From positions 1-33,726 of the forward strand of contig JAJZZM010000018.1 of the NCBI GenBank assembly GCA_021797555.1: a stretch of DNA of 33,726 nt. Reading direction: 5' to 3'. Below, one piece after another: positions 7,861-17,304 of the stretch. The notes below the pieces were generated by a model, which saw only the letters and a list, made by a program, of their open reading frames with translations, was not told the DNA's origin and made no database searches. Origin of the DNA: Thermoplasmata archaeon (GTDB taxonomy: Archaea; Thermoplasmatota; Thermoplasmata; Thermoplasmatales; Thermoplasmataceae). The number at the start of each line of letters is the position of its first letter. Within the stretch, counting starts at the first letter, position 1. Position numbers and translations under genes: made by a program.

Positions 7861-9486
7861 TTAATATCCGCCCATGCCTCCAGGCATTCCACCAGCACCA
7901 CCTGCTGGAGGAGATGATTTTCTACTTGCTATTACATCATCTATTCTTAATATCATTGTTGCAACTTCAACTGCACTTTCTATTGCATGGGTTTTTACCC
8001 TATATGTATCAAATACACCAAGTTTTATCATATCATTTATCTGGCTGCCTTCCATATCAACACCGAAGTTTTTATCTCCTTTTTCATGTTTTGCTTTTAA
8101 TGTTATCAGTGTGTTTATCGGATCCATTCCAGCATTTTCAGCTAATGTTCTGGGTATTATTTCAAGGGCTTTTGCAAATGCCTCTATTGATAATTGTTCT
8201 CTTCCACCTACGCTGTTTGAGTAGCTTCTTAATTTCATTGCTAATTCAGCTTCGGTTGCCCCGCCACCTGGCAGGTATTTTCCATCTTCCTTTGTTATTG
8301 CAACTACCCTTATAGCATCGTTTAATGCCCTGTCTATTTCATCAACCACGTGCTCTGTTCCTCCCCTGATTAATATGTTTACTGCCTTGGGGTTTTCACA
8401 GCCTGTTACAAATGTCATTCTGTCATCGCCAATTTTTCTTTCTTCTACAGTTTCGGCTTTGCCCAGTGTATCACCTGTTATATCATCTAAATCTGTAACC
8501 ATTTTTGCTCCGGTTGCCTTTGCTAATTTTTCCATATCGCTCTGCTTTACCCTTCTTACTGCATATATTCCATATTTTGCTAAATAGTACTGAACTGTGT
8601 CATCTATTCCTTTCTGGCATAATACAACATTGGCACCGGATTTCTTTATTTTATCCGCCATTTCCTTTAGTGTATCTGTTTCCTGGTCAAGGAAGCCTTG
8701 TATTTTTGATGGGTCTGTTATCTGGACTTTAGCATCTATTTCTGTTTTCTTTATTTCCAAAGCAGAATTTATCAATGCTATTTTTGCATTTTTTACAATA
8801 GATGGCATTTTTGAATGAACCTTTTCCTTATCAACAATTATACCTTTAATGAAAGTTGTGTCTGCTGCACTGCCACCGCTTTTCTTGTCCACTTTTACAT
8901 TTACTGTATCAACAATGGTTTTTCCATTAACCGTTTCGGAAACAGAGTTTATTGCGTTTACAACCAAATCTGCTAAAAATTCTGCAGAAACGCCTGTATT
9001 TTTTCCTGATAATGCTGTTACTGCTATTTTCTTTAACATTGCATCATCAGTTGCCTTTAATGCCATATCACTAAGAATTTTTTTAGATTCACCTGCAGCC
9101 AAATGGTAACCATCCGCTATTATTGTTGAATGGACACCCTGATCAAGCAAGGATTCTGCCTGCTTTAATAATTCACCTGCAAGAACAACCACTGTTGTTG
9201 TACCATCGCCAACTGCAGTATCCTGTGACTTTGATGCCTCAACTATCATTTTTGCTGTAGGGTGATCAACATCCATTTCCTTTAAAATTGTGGCACCATC
9301 ATTGGAAATAATTATATCCCCTATGGAGTCTACAAGCATTTTATCCATTCCTTTTGGACCAAGTGTAGTTCTAACAGCATCTGCTATTGCCTTTGCAGCT
9401 TCAATGTTGTTCTTCTGGGCGCTTTTACCCTGTTGCCTCTCTGTACCTTCCTTTAATATCAATATTGGTGTTTGACCTGACATCAT
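7861..9486 (-). CDS. thsA: thermosome (group II chaperonin) subunit, alpha type
   Basis: ATP-dependent group II chaperonin subunit that forms the double-ring protein-folding complex in the cytoplasm. The N-terminal part holds [15 protein letters not shown] and the nucleotide-binding GDGTTT segment, and the C-terminal part holds [10 protein letters not shown], all family hallmarks. It ends in a glycine/methionine-rich tail (PGGMGGY) that projects into the ring cavity. The start region [14 protein letters not shown] resembles the T. acidophilum alpha subunit, so alpha is the likely type. The ATG at 9486 (or 9483) lies about 20 bases from a TATA-like CATATTTATG and has no ribosome-binding site, which fits a leaderless, strongly expressed gene. 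A more upstream TTG (9495) is unlikely. A partner beta subunit is not in this window. Confidence 0.95.
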   Translation of the reverse strand: MMSGQTPILILKEGTERQQGKSAQKNNIEAAKAIADAVRTTLGPKGMDKMLVDSIGDIIISNDGATILKEMDVDHPTAKMIVEASKSQDTAVGDGTTTVVVLAGELLKQAESLLDQGVHSTIIADGYHLAAGESKKILSDMALKATDDAMLKKIAVTALSGKNTGVSAEFLADLVVNAINSVSETVNGKTIVDTVNVKVDKKSGGSAADTTFIKGIIVDKEKVHSKMPSIVKNAKIALINSALEIKKTEIDAKVQITDPSKIQGFLDQETDTLKEMADKIKKSGANVVLCQKGIDDTVQYYLAKYGIYAVRRVKQSDMEKLAKATGAKMVTDLDDITGDTLGKAETVEERKIGDDRMTFVTGCENPKAVNILIRGGTEHVVDEIDRALNDAIRVVAITKEDGKYLPGGGATEAELAMKLRSYSNSVGGREQLSIEAFAKALEIIPRTLAENAGMDPINTLITLKAKHEKGDKNFGVDMEGSQINDMIKLGVFDTYRVKTHAIESAVEVATMILRIDDVIASRKSSPPAGGAGGMPGGMGGY

Positions 9487-9552
9487 AACAATCAATACAT
9501 AAATATGTTCTTCAATATAAAATTTTCTATAATATACATATTTAAATTAAAG

Positions 9553-11115
9553 TTAGTGAATAAATTTATTTTCATTTTTCAATTTGTTTATTTTTTCTTC
9601 CTTTCTAAGTTCAGATGGCAACCTGCCAAGCTTATAATTATTTGTATCAACAAATTTTATTAGCCTTGAAAGTTCAGGATGCACATTTTTAATCTGGTTA
9701 TACATATTTATTGCAATTTTTCTTAAATCGGGATGTACCGATTGCCCTGATCTAAGTTCTATAAAATATGCTAATTCATTTAAATTTGCATTGAATATAA
9801 CCGGATATTTATATCCATATGGAACGCAGTACTGTGCTATTTTATAATTAGATCTATCCTTAATATCCATATAAATCATTTTTGCCTTATCCATTAATTT
9901 AATATATTCATTTCTTAACTTTTCTATTTTATTAAGTTCTTCAGGTATATCATATCCATAATATATACTCAACGGTTTTCTTATTATTGATAAAAATCTG
10001 TGCCTCTGCAACTCCCTGAAGGCACCATAATTTGTATTTACCTCAAACACATAATTTATGTTTTCGAATGCCCTACCAATTTTATTTCTTCTATTCTTCC
10101 TGATATCTATTAATTTATTTAAAATATTTATTTCCTCGTCCTTGGTTATATTAATGCTATCATATCCATTATAATAGGGGTATAAAAGCATTTTTACTGA
10201 CAGATCAAGAGCCCTTTTTTCATCCATATAGTTTAATAATTTTAAATCATTAATATTTTCATAATTCATTCTGTATGAATTTACTATAAAGTCTTTTTTA
10301 ATATTATATTCTATCTGTGATTTTCCATGGTCTGAAACGGCCTCATCTATTAATTCCGGCATTTCATTTTTTAATTCCTTGTATATCAGGTCAGCAAATT
10401 TTGTGCTTTCCGCAGTGTCATAACCTGTTAATCTTTCTATTAAAGATATAAATGCCCTGCCATTACCGGAAATGCCCATATTTGTTAATGTTGATGCAGG
10501 CAATACTGACCTTATCTCATCCAAAACGGCTGACCTCAAGGATGATTTATATGATTTTTCTATAGCCCTGTCATCCAAATTTTTTATATCTGAATATTTA
10601 TAATTTGTGCCATCTATCTCAAAAAAGAAGTTATTTATAGGATATTTTTCCTTAAAATAGTCCATTAACTCCTTATACGCCACTGAATAAAAATCAAACA
10701 ATTCATTGCAGAAATCATCATATTCATCGCCATTTTTTTCTATTCCGGCATCATATGATTTTAAGAACAGATATCCATTTTTATCCTTTTTATCATATCT
10801 TACATATCTTGATGATTTTTCAAGGTATGATAGTCCTATTCTTGGTTCCTCAATTAATTTAGATAATATATTTGATATATTCTGTATACCCAGTTGTGCC
10901 GTTGTTAATTCTGCAACAGATTCATCACCATAATCCAGAAAAACTCTCTTATAGAAATCTTCAGCACGATCTGGATTGTTTTTGAATTCCTTATTATATA
11001 AATCCCTGATATCAAGATCCTTTGCCCGGCTGTATCTGGACATCATTGCACCACGGTCTATCATTTTTGTTTTAATTACAAAAACATCTTTATCATAGTT
11101 TGAAAAATCATCCAT
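9553..11115 (-). CDS. tandem ThyX-like protein (two flavin-dependent thymidylate synthase-type domains)
   Basis: A 520-residue protein made of two ThyX-like halves. Classical ThyX (about 220-250 residues) makes dTMP from dUMP with FAD and carries RHRxxSxxxxSxRY. In the first half the tail of that signature is kept (EKSSRYVRYD, 99-108) but the RHR position reads EPR (about 90-92). In the second half RHR is kept (371-373) but the serine-arginine-tyrosine tail is replaced (KPLSIYYGYD, 380-389). The distal block is also split: RSVLPAS...NGRAF in the first half (202-222) and LRSGQSVHPDLR in the second (454-465). The protein may form a composite site from both halves or have another role. It has its own AT-rich promoter region and is followed by the thermosome gene. 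Family is confident; enzymatic activity is not. Confidence 0.8.
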   Translation of the reverse strand: MDDFSNYDKDVFVIKTKMIDRGAMMSRYSRAKDLDIRDLYNKEFKNNPDRAEDFYKRVFLDYGDESVAELTTAQLGIQNISNILSKLIEEPRIGLSYLEKSSRYVRYDKKDKNGYLFLKSYDAGIEKNGDEYDDFCNELFDFYSVAYKELMDYFKEKYPINNFFFEIDGTNYKYSDIKNLDDRAIEKSYKSSLRSAVLDEIRSVLPASTLTNMGISGNGRAFISLIERLTGYDTAESTKFADLIYKELKNEMPELIDEAVSDHGKSQIEYNIKKDFIVNSYRMNYENINDLKLLNYMDEKRALDLSVKMLLYPYYNGYDSINITKDEEINILNKLIDIRKNRRNKIGRAFENINYVFEVNTNYGAFRELQRHRFLSIIRKPLSIYYGYDIPEELNKIEKLRNEYIKLMDKAKMIYMDIKDRSNYKIAQYCVPYGYKYPVIFNANLNELAYFIELRSGQSVHPDLRKIAINMYNQIKNVHPELSRLIKFVDTNNYKLGRLPSELRKEEKINKLKNENKFIH

Positions 11116-11162
11116 GTATGTGTAACAATTAAAGAGATAAAAAATTAACTATAATAAAATAT

Positions 11163-11177
11163 TTTATATTTATATAA
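11163..11177 (+). promoter_or_regulatory. TATA box for the epimerase-like gene
   Basis: Overlapping TTTATATT and TTTATATAA elements lie 12-26 bases before the ATG at 11189. The upstream one is correctly spaced for a leaderless transcript. The same gap must hold the divergent ThyX-like promoter. Confidence 0.55.
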
Positions 11178-11188
11178 TATACACATAT

Positions 11189-12031
11189 ATGAAATTAATA
11201 GTTATAGGAGGATCGGGCTTTGTTGGAAGGAACATTTTAAACCAGATGGATGCAGAAGAAAAAGCCTATTTCTCAAGGCATAACTCAAAAAGTTTAGATG
11301 ATAATGGTATAAAATATATTGAAGGTGATGTGAGAAATTATGATGATGTTGAAAAAGCCATAGAAGGTTATGATGTAATAATTCATGCAGTTGACGTTTT
11401 GAAAGAGGATGAAGAAAAGCACGAGGAACTTTCACTAAATGGCATAAAAAACATAGTAAAAGCCATAAAAAAATATGGCAAATCCCAGAAATTAATATAT
11501 TTTTCCGCAATAAATGCAGATAAGGGCAAAACAGATTATTTCAGGTATAAAAGATTGGCAGAGGATAACGTTGATTTATTAAAAAATGGATTATCCATAA
11601 GGCCATCAACAATGTATGGCGATGGTGACAAATTTACAAAAATGCTTGTGGATTTAGCAAAGCAAAAGGTTCCACTTTTGCCAAAAAGTGGAAACATGGC
11701 GCCTGTATATATAAACGATGTTATAACCGTATTAAAAAATTCAATGGATGCCCATGGAATAATTGATATATGCACAAGGGAAAACATTACATTTGCGGGC
11801 ATGTTTAACATAATAAGGGAAAAACTTGGACTAAAGCCTGTAAAGGAAGTATCATCGCTTGTATTTAGGCCGTTTATAAGTTCACTGCAGAAGAGGGGGT
11901 TATTAACAAAGGAACAGTTTTACATGCTTCAGCTTGATTATTATAAGGAAAATACATCATTATACAGGTATGTAAAAGAGCCAATGAACTACAGGGATTA
12001 CATCAATTCAATAGATTTAACGAAAATATAA
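11189..12031 (+). CDS. NAD(P)-dependent epimerase/dehydratase-like (extended SDR) protein
   Basis: A 280-residue Rossmann-fold protein of the extended short-chain dehydrogenase family. The dinucleotide-binding motif is GGSGFVG (7-13), followed by GDVRNYDDVEKAI and DVIIHAV, the usual second and third strands. The YxxxK pair is seen as YFRYK at about residues 120-124, preceded by FSAINAD. The RPSTMYGDGDKF segment resembles atypical SDR members related to the NDUFA9 subunit of complex I and to sugar-nucleotide epimerases. A leaderless promoter precedes it, and its stop is 2 bases from the convergent 155-residue gene. Substrate is unknown. Confidence 0.8.
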   Translation: MKLIVIGGSGFVGRNILNQMDAEEKAYFSRHNSKSLDDNGIKYIEGDVRNYDDVEKAIEGYDVIIHAVDVLKEDEEKHEELSLNGIKNIVKAIKKYGKSQKLIYFSAINADKGKTDYFRYKRLAEDNVDLLKNGLSIRPSTMYGDGDKFTKMLVDLAKQKVPLLPKSGNMAPVYINDVITVLKNSMDAHGIIDICTRENITFAGMFNIIREKLGLKPVKEVSSLVFRPFISSLQKRGLLTKEQFYMLQLDYYKENTSLYRYVKEPMNYRDYINSIDLTKI

Positions 12032-12033
12032 AT

Positions 12034-12501
12034 TTATAATAAAACATCACCTATAGCCTCATTATTCAACCTGTTTATAAGCTTTAGCATATATTCTATC
12101 TGATAATTATTAACATGTTCAGAGAAATCATTATCATTTTTTAATTCATATAGGTATGAAACCGCATTCCTAAGATGTGAGGATGCTATTATAAGATCTG
12201 CAGTATAACGGTTTCCATCATTCATTTTCTGGTTTATGTCAACCCATGTGGAATCTTCCCTTCTTAATTGTTTCCTTACCATATCCTCTAACTTTACATC
12301 ACTATCATATAAATTCTCGTTTAATGTATCCAAAATATCTATAATATTCCTTAATTGATCTACATTTTTACCTTCAGAAATTGCTAATCCTATAAATGAT
12401 TCTGCAATTTTTATTTCAGAATCATATTTAAAAAATGTATGGTTTAACGGCAAATCCTTATCAATTAAGTCGCAGTACTGGTTATTTATATCTTCGTCCA
12501 T
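12034..12501 (-). CDS. hypothetical helical protein (155 aa)
   Basis: A soluble, acidic, probably all-helical protein without a motif I recognise. Heptad-like stretches such as LRNIIDILDTLNENLYD and HLRNAVSYLYELKND suggest a helical bundle. It has one cysteine near the N-terminus and no membrane segment. The codon pattern matches its neighbours. It lies downstream of tRNA-Gln on the same strand and might be transcribed with it, though 55 bases separate them. Function unknown. Confidence 0.6.
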   Translation of the reverse strand: MDEDINNQYCDLIDKDLPLNHTFFKYDSEIKIAESFIGLAISEGKNVDQLRNIIDILDTLNENLYDSDVKLEDMVRKQLRREDSTWVDINQKMNDGNRYTADLIIASSHLRNAVSYLYELKNDNDFSEHVNNYQIEYMLKLINRLNNEAIGDVLL

Positions 12502-12556
12502 AAATGTATATTGAAAATTATATTATTAATTTATTCAATAAATTAAAACTACATTA

Positions 12557-12629
12557 TAGCTCCGGGCAGATTCGAACTGCCGTTAACTGGTCCAGAGCCA
12601 GTTATGCTTGGCCGCTACACCACGGAGCT
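12557..12629 (-). tRNA. tRNA-Gln (anticodon CTG)
   Basis: A full cloverleaf folds on the minus strand. The acceptor stem is AGCTCCG/CGGAGCT with discriminator A. The anticodon stem is ACTGG/CCAGT with loop CTCTGGA, giving anticodon CTG for codon CAG. The T arm is GGCAG-TTCGAAT-CTGCC. The CCA end is not encoded and no intron is seen. Confidence 0.93.
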
Positions 12630-12650
12630 TCCGGTATATATTACATTTTG

Positions 12651-12660
12651 ATATAAAAAT
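12651..12660 (-). promoter_or_regulatory. TATA box for tRNA-Gln
   Basis: On the minus strand ATTTTTATAT ends 21 bases before the first tRNA base, matching the spacing seen at tRNA-Pro. Confidence 0.55.
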
Positions 12661-12689
12661 GTTAATAATACACATTATAATTATTAATT

Positions 12690-13766
12690 ATGTTTACAAT
12701 AGGTAATTCATTGAAATTAACAATTTTTGGGTCCTCGCACGGAAAATATATAGGTGGCACCATAGATGGCATACCTTCTGGAATATATATAGATAGGGAT
12801 TACATTAATAAATGGCTATCAAGGCGTAAGCCGGCACAGAGTGTAATAACAACGCAGAGAAAAGAAAATGACAATATGGAAATGATATCAGGAATAAAAG
12901 ATAATTATACTGATGGGTCACCATTAACATTTTTATTTAAAAATGAGGACTATATAGATAAGCATTACGATGATTTAAAATTTAATCCTAGACCGGGACA
13001 TGCTGATTTAACAATGTTTTATAAATACGGTGAATACAGGAACTATGAAGGTGGCGGTTTTTTCTCAGGTAGAATGACACTGCCCTTAGTTGTTTCCGGG
13101 GCAATAGCAATGGATATATTAAAAAAATTTAATATAAAGGTAATTTCATATATTAAATCAGCAGGAGATATAAAAATAAATGATAAAACCATAGATGATG
13201 AGGATTATGTATATAATTTTAGAACAAGAATGCCGGATAATGCAATGGATGATAAACTATACAATAAATTAATTGAATTGATAAAAAATGGGGATAGTTT
13301 AGGCGGGAACATCAAAACTGTAGTATATAACATACCCCCTGGAATAGGCGAACCATTTTTTAATTCAATAGAAAGTGAAATATCAAGGGCCATGTTTTCT
13401 ATACCCGGATTGAAGGGGATAGAATTCGGATCAGGTTTTAATTTATCAGGAATGAAAGGTTCTGAAGCAAATGATGAATTTTATATTGATAATAATCAGA
13501 TAAAAACAAAAACAAATCACTGTGGCGGCATTTTAGGTGGAATCTCAGATGGAATGCCTGTAGAATTTAATACAGTTATGAAGCCAACATCGTCTATACA
13601 TAAGGAACAGAAAACTGTAAACCTTGAAACAATGAAAGAATCAATTTTGGAGGTGAAAGGAAGGCACGACCCATTCATAAGTTTCAGGGCAGTACCGGTT
13701 ATACAGACATTTACAGCATTTATAATACTTGATTTAATAATGTCGCAAAAAATTATAAAATTATAA
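12690..13766 (+). CDS. aroC: chorismate synthase
   Basis: Last step of the shikimate pathway: conversion of EPSP to chorismate with reduced FMN. Family motifs are all present: GSSHG at 14-18 with the conserved histidine 17, RPGHAD at 101-106 with the second active-site histidine, GGGFFSGR at 121-128, and GRHDPFISFRAVP near the C-terminus. At 358 residues it has normal length. The ATG has TATA-like sequence about 20-25 bases upstream and no ribosome-binding site. The 3' end overlaps the convergent DUF2070 gene by 14 bases. No other aromatic pathway gene is adjacent. Confidence 0.95.
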   Translation: MFTIGNSLKLTIFGSSHGKYIGGTIDGIPSGIYIDRDYINKWLSRRKPAQSVITTQRKENDNMEMISGIKDNYTDGSPLTFLFKNEDYIDKHYDDLKFNPRPGHADLTMFYKYGEYRNYEGGGFFSGRMTLPLVVSGAIAMDILKKFNIKVISYIKSAGDIKINDKTIDDEDYVYNFRTRMPDNAMDDKLYNKLIELIKNGDSLGGNIKTVVYNIPPGIGEPFFNSIESEISRAMFSIPGLKGIEFGSGFNLSGMKGSEANDEFYIDNNQIKTKTNHCGGILGGISDGMPVEFNTVMKPTSSIHKEQKTVNLETMKESILEVKGRHDPFISFRAVPVIQTFTAFIILDLIMSQKIIKL

Positions 13767-15474
13767 TTAACTCTTTAAATAAGTAAATAGAGATAAGTAT
13801 TGATACAAACAAAACAAAGGCTATGGAATACTTTGCCTTTTTTATTGATAATAACACAGTTGATATTAAATCATGGAATGAACTATCTGATCCCATTGTT
13901 ACATTTGCATACTGTGTATTCATTCCTGTTTTTACTTTTGCAACATCATTTATAGCGGATAAAACCGTTTCTCTTATTAAATCCGAAACTTCATTGATAT
14001 CACAGTTTTGACCTAAAGGATTTATATCTAAATTGCTGACATTCACAACATGATTATCCGTTGTATATATATCCAGGCTTGAAACATAACCTTTTAATTT
14101 ATATCTTGCATCCTTTATTATCCCTTCAGTTATATTATTTGAATCAGTTAAAACTATTGCATTGTATTTATTCTCTATCTTTGTTACTATTGCCTGTATT
14201 CCCATTGATGCTAAACCGTTTATGTTTTTAAATTTTTTGGAATAGCCAATCATTGCAGGGTATTTTGATTCGGTCTCCTTAAATTTTTTTATTAATGGTT
14301 TTATAAAAATAGAGCAGTCATTTAATTCGTCCGCATTTTTTGTGAATTTATTCTGTGAGTCTATTAATGCAAAATTATCTGCGCCCGAATTCTCCAAATC
14401 TTTTATTAATTTTAGGCCAGCTTTTAATGAAATATCGTCAAATCTTTTTTCATCCGGTATTATAGCCGAAAATGCTGAATTCCCGAACTTCTGAAGTGAT
14501 ACATCATATCCATCAACTTTAAATTTTACAAAATCCGAAATATAATCATTATATTTCATGTTTTTAATGGAATTTTTAACTGCAATAGCTATATTTTTTA
14601 CATCATCCCTGCCACTGCAGTTATTGCTATTTGTTGTTGCAGTGTGGAATACCATTATATTGTCATCATTCAATTCGTTTTTTAATTTAATTGGTAAATT
14701 GCTTGTGCACAAATCACCGAATGGCCCGGGATGCACATATGGAAATATTAGCGTTACCTTATTTTTATTATCCCCAATTATACTGACTGTTTTTACAGGT
14801 ATTCTTGCTTTTTTGTTATAAACCTTCTGGAAGAATTTTTCTCCAATATCGCCACTATTTCCCTTGTTTAAAAAGAAATTAATTAGTTCTGATGGCTTTG
14901 AATGATATTTTTTTGAGAAGTTTAAAGTTGTAATCCTTATGAATAAATATGAAAATATAACATATACAAGAGTTGATATGATTAATGGAATAATATATAA
15001 TATATTTTTTAATACACTATAAAATAAAAATGATGTTATTATAAGTGAATATGTATAATCCATAGATATTGTAAAAGCTTCAAAATTATGGTCCGGATAG
15101 TACACATAAAGTATCAAAAATCTTAAAAATGATGGAAATGCTATTGCCAGTGCAATCAGATAGTATATATCCTTACTTATTAAAGCATCGATAGAATATA
15201 TTATCCATAAAAACAGATTTGACAATACAAATGATGCAAAGTCAAGATATATTATTCTATTTCTATTAAAATTTTTATTTGTTGACCTTATAATTATAAA
15301 ATCAATTAAAATTAATATTAAATATGATAAGATTATAATATATGTAGCCGTTATATTTTTTATTAGAAGATAGTCTATGAATATTATAAATATTACAGGT
15401 AAGACAAAGTAATACCATTTAGGCGATTTTTTTACATATCTGGCAAGACCTGCCAGTGTATTCTTTTTTTCCAC
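13753..15474 (-). CDS. DUF2070 family membrane protein
   Basis: A 573-residue archaeal protein of the uncharacterised DUF2070 family. Residues 20-185 hold about seven hydrophobic helices, the region from about 190 to 545 is soluble, and a last helix is at about 553-572. The soluble part carries conserved histidine- and cysteine-rich blocks: HPGPFGDLCTSNLP at 248-261 and HTATTNSNNCSGRDD at 277-291. These look like metal or catalytic sites, but the activity is unknown. The start is GTG (15474), because no ATG lies in frame for the next 130 codons and the helices begin directly after it. It is the last gene of a minus-strand group with an ATP-NAD kinase-like gene 48 bases upstream. Confidence 0.82.
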   Translation of the reverse strand: MEKKNTLAGLARYVKKSPKWYYFVLPVIFIIFIDYLLIKNITATYIIILSYLILILIDFIIIRSTNKNFNRNRIIYLDFASFVLSNLFLWIIYSIDALISKDIYYLIALAIAFPSFLRFLILYVYYPDHNFEAFTISMDYTYSLIITSFLFYSVLKNILYIIPLIISTLVYVIFSYLFIRITTLNFSKKYHSKPSELINFFLNKGNSGDIGEKFFQKVYNKKARIPVKTVSIIGDNKNKVTLIFPYVHPGPFGDLCTSNLPIKLKNELNDDNIMVFHTATTNSNNCSGRDDVKNIAIAVKNSIKNMKYNDYISDFVKFKVDGYDVSLQKFGNSAFSAIIPDEKRFDDISLKAGLKLIKDLENSGADNFALIDSQNKFTKNADELNDCSIFIKPLIKKFKETESKYPAMIGYSKKFKNINGLASMGIQAIVTKIENKYNAIVLTDSNNITEGIIKDARYKLKGYVSSLDIYTTDNHVVNVSNLDINPLGQNCDINEVSDLIRETVLSAINDVAKVKTGMNTQYANVTMGSDSSFHDLISTVLLSIKKAKYSIAFVLFVSILISIYLFKELIIIL

Positions 15475-15522
15475 GCGCCTGTATTAACATCTCAAATATA
15501 AATATATTTTAAATATAATAAA

Positions 15523-16578
15523 TTAATATAATATTCTCATTATTTTATACATATTATAACCTGTTAACACCTTTATATATTCCGGTATTTTAAAATCATC
15601 ATGTTTTATATCAATATATAAATTTTTAAGATCCATTAATTTTTCACGTGCCGATATCAAGATTATATTTTCAAAGCCTATATATTTTATAATTCTCTGT
15701 GATAGCTGTTTATTGCCCCTTCCAAGTATAAATCCCTGGCCGCCAATAACTGTTATTATTAACTTTACCCTTTTATTTATTATATTGCTGTAAATACTAT
15801 TCTCATCCATGTCAGAAAATAATAATTTTTTATTTTTTATCAAATCAAAACCTAGTATATTTGTTGCTATTCCCATTTCTTTTTCTATGTTTTTGCATGT
15901 GTTTCCCGGTCCTATTAAATAATATGTTCCATTATCCATATTATCTATTATATACTCTGAAATATCATATATTGATGGGTCGTTATACTCTGCCTTTGAA
16001 AAACCTACAATATCCTCTGATAAGGGGATTCTGATCTTACCGTAAAATTTTATATCTAATATGCCATTTCTGAACTTCTCCTCATCTATATCATAAACAT
16101 CATTATAATTAAATTTTATATAATTATTCATTAATCTGTTAAATAAATATGCTGCATGGTCAACATTTATTGCAAAAATAGAGCTATACATCTTTACTCC
16201 AGAAGGTATTGCCAGTGTAATAAAATCCTTTCCTGATGATATTATGTCCCTAGCAGTGCCATCACCACCAACAAAGCATAGCAAATCTACATTATTTAAT
16301 GAATTCAAAAAATTTACTGTATCATATCTTGTTGTATCCTTATCTGGTTTATATGATATTTTATATTTTATTTTCAATTTGTCCATTAAATATGAACCCA
16401 TATAACCTTCAGGAACTATAAAATCAATATTGTTTTTATTTATTTTTTTTAGAAAACATTCTGCCTTTTCCAATGATACTGAATCATTAATATTATTCAA
16501 CTTTAAATTATCAGAACCCTTATTATTGATTTTGCCACCATATCCTGCTAACGGGTTAACAAAAAATGCTACATTCAT
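15523..16578 (-). CDS. ATP-NAD kinase-like protein (COG3199 type)
   Basis: A 351-residue protein of the NAD kinase/diacylglycerol kinase-like fold. FFVNPLAGYGG at 5-15 and GGDGT at 104-108 are the two signature glycine-rich elements; GGDGT is the nucleotide-phosphate site. The C-terminal GGQGFILGRGNKQLS region is typical of the longer COG3199 group, predicted ATP-NAD or polyphosphate kinases, rather than the standard NadK. Its ATG overlaps the stop of the upstream RNase Z-like gene (ATGA), so the two are translationally coupled. The exact substrate is uncertain. Confidence 0.8.
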   Translation of the reverse strand: MNVAFFVNPLAGYGGKINNKGSDNLKLNNINDSVSLEKAECFLKKINKNNIDFIVPEGYMGSYLMDKLKIKYKISYKPDKDTTRYDTVNFLNSLNNVDLLCFVGGDGTARDIISSGKDFITLAIPSGVKMYSSIFAINVDHAAYLFNRLMNNYIKFNYNDVYDIDEEKFRNGILDIKFYGKIRIPLSEDIVGFSKAEYNDPSIYDISEYIIDNMDNGTYYLIGPGNTCKNIEKEMGIATNILGFDLIKNKKLLFSDMDENSIYSNIINKRVKLIITVIGGQGFILGRGNKQLSQRIIKYIGFENIILISAREKLMDLKNLYIDIKHDDFKIPEYIKVLTGYNMYKIMRILY

Positions 16579-17279
16579 GTTATCACATATTTTTCATTTT
16601 CTTCGGGTATTATTATGTTATCATCATTTATTTTACGTATTTCATTTAATGATAATTCTGACATATGCGTTGGTATGAATATTTTAGACTTGCTTAATTT
16701 AAATGATTTATATGCATCGTTTACAGTGGAATGACCATATTTTACCGCAATATCCTCTACATCGCTGGGATACGTAGCCTCGTGTATGAAAATATCTGAA
16801 TTATAACCATCCCTTATAACTTCCTCTGAATATGAAGTATCACCTGTATAAAATAACGTTTTGTCCAGTTTTAATTTATAAGTATAATCATTAATAGAAT
16901 GTTTTCCATTGCCTATTATTATGTTGTCAAATCTTTTATTGAACTCAATATTTTTTTTAAAATAATCAGGGGTGTAATATTCATTTAGAATATTATATGT
17001 TCTTTTTTCTATGTCGTCAGGGCCTATTATTATAATTTTTTTATCTGTTGATTCAAAGGCCCGCTGCCATATAAGCTCTGGTAAACCTCCATAATGGTCA
17101 AGATGCATATGGCTTATTAATATTATATCTATATTAGAAATTTTTATACTGTTATTTATTAATGATTCGGCCGTATGCGGTCCGCAGTCTATTAAAATAT
17201 TATTATTAATTAAATATGACGTATTTCTTTTATTTCTCGATAATTTCGAACTCCATGTGCCTATTGCCCTTATTTCCAT
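16575..17279 (-). CDS. RNase Z-like metallo-beta-lactamase fold hydrolase
   Basis: A 234-residue zinc hydrolase. It shows SHMHLDH (56-62), GDT (146-148), HEAT (166-169), GHST (182-185) and THMS (204-207). HEAT and HST boxes are characteristic of tRNA 3'-processing endonuclease RNase Z. It is shorter than typical RNase Z (about 300 residues), and I cannot make out the full protruding tRNA-binding arm between the GLPELI segment and the GDT box, so a related nuclease or phosphodiesterase is possible. It sits between a HAD phosphatase gene (25 bases upstream) and an ATP-NAD kinase-like gene that overlaps it. Confidence 0.72.
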   Translation of the reverse strand: MEIRAIGTWSSKLSRNKRNTSYLINNNILIDCGPHTAESLINNSIKISNIDIILISHMHLDHYGGLPELIWQRAFESTDKKIIIIGPDDIEKRTYNILNEYYTPDYFKKNIEFNKRFDNIIIGNGKHSINDYTYKLKLDKTLFYTGDTSYSEEVIRDGYNSDIFIHEATYPSDVEDIAVKYGHSTVNDAYKSFKLSKSKIFIPTHMSELSLNEIRKINDDNIIIPEENEKYVIT

Positions 17280-17304
17280 GTTTCTTTATTTTCATTTAAT
17301 ATTT

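Noticed and set aside
7874-9109. Several long plus-strand frames antisense to the thermosome gene
   Set aside because: They are shadows of a well-conserved gene, with low-complexity, leucine/serine-rich translations.
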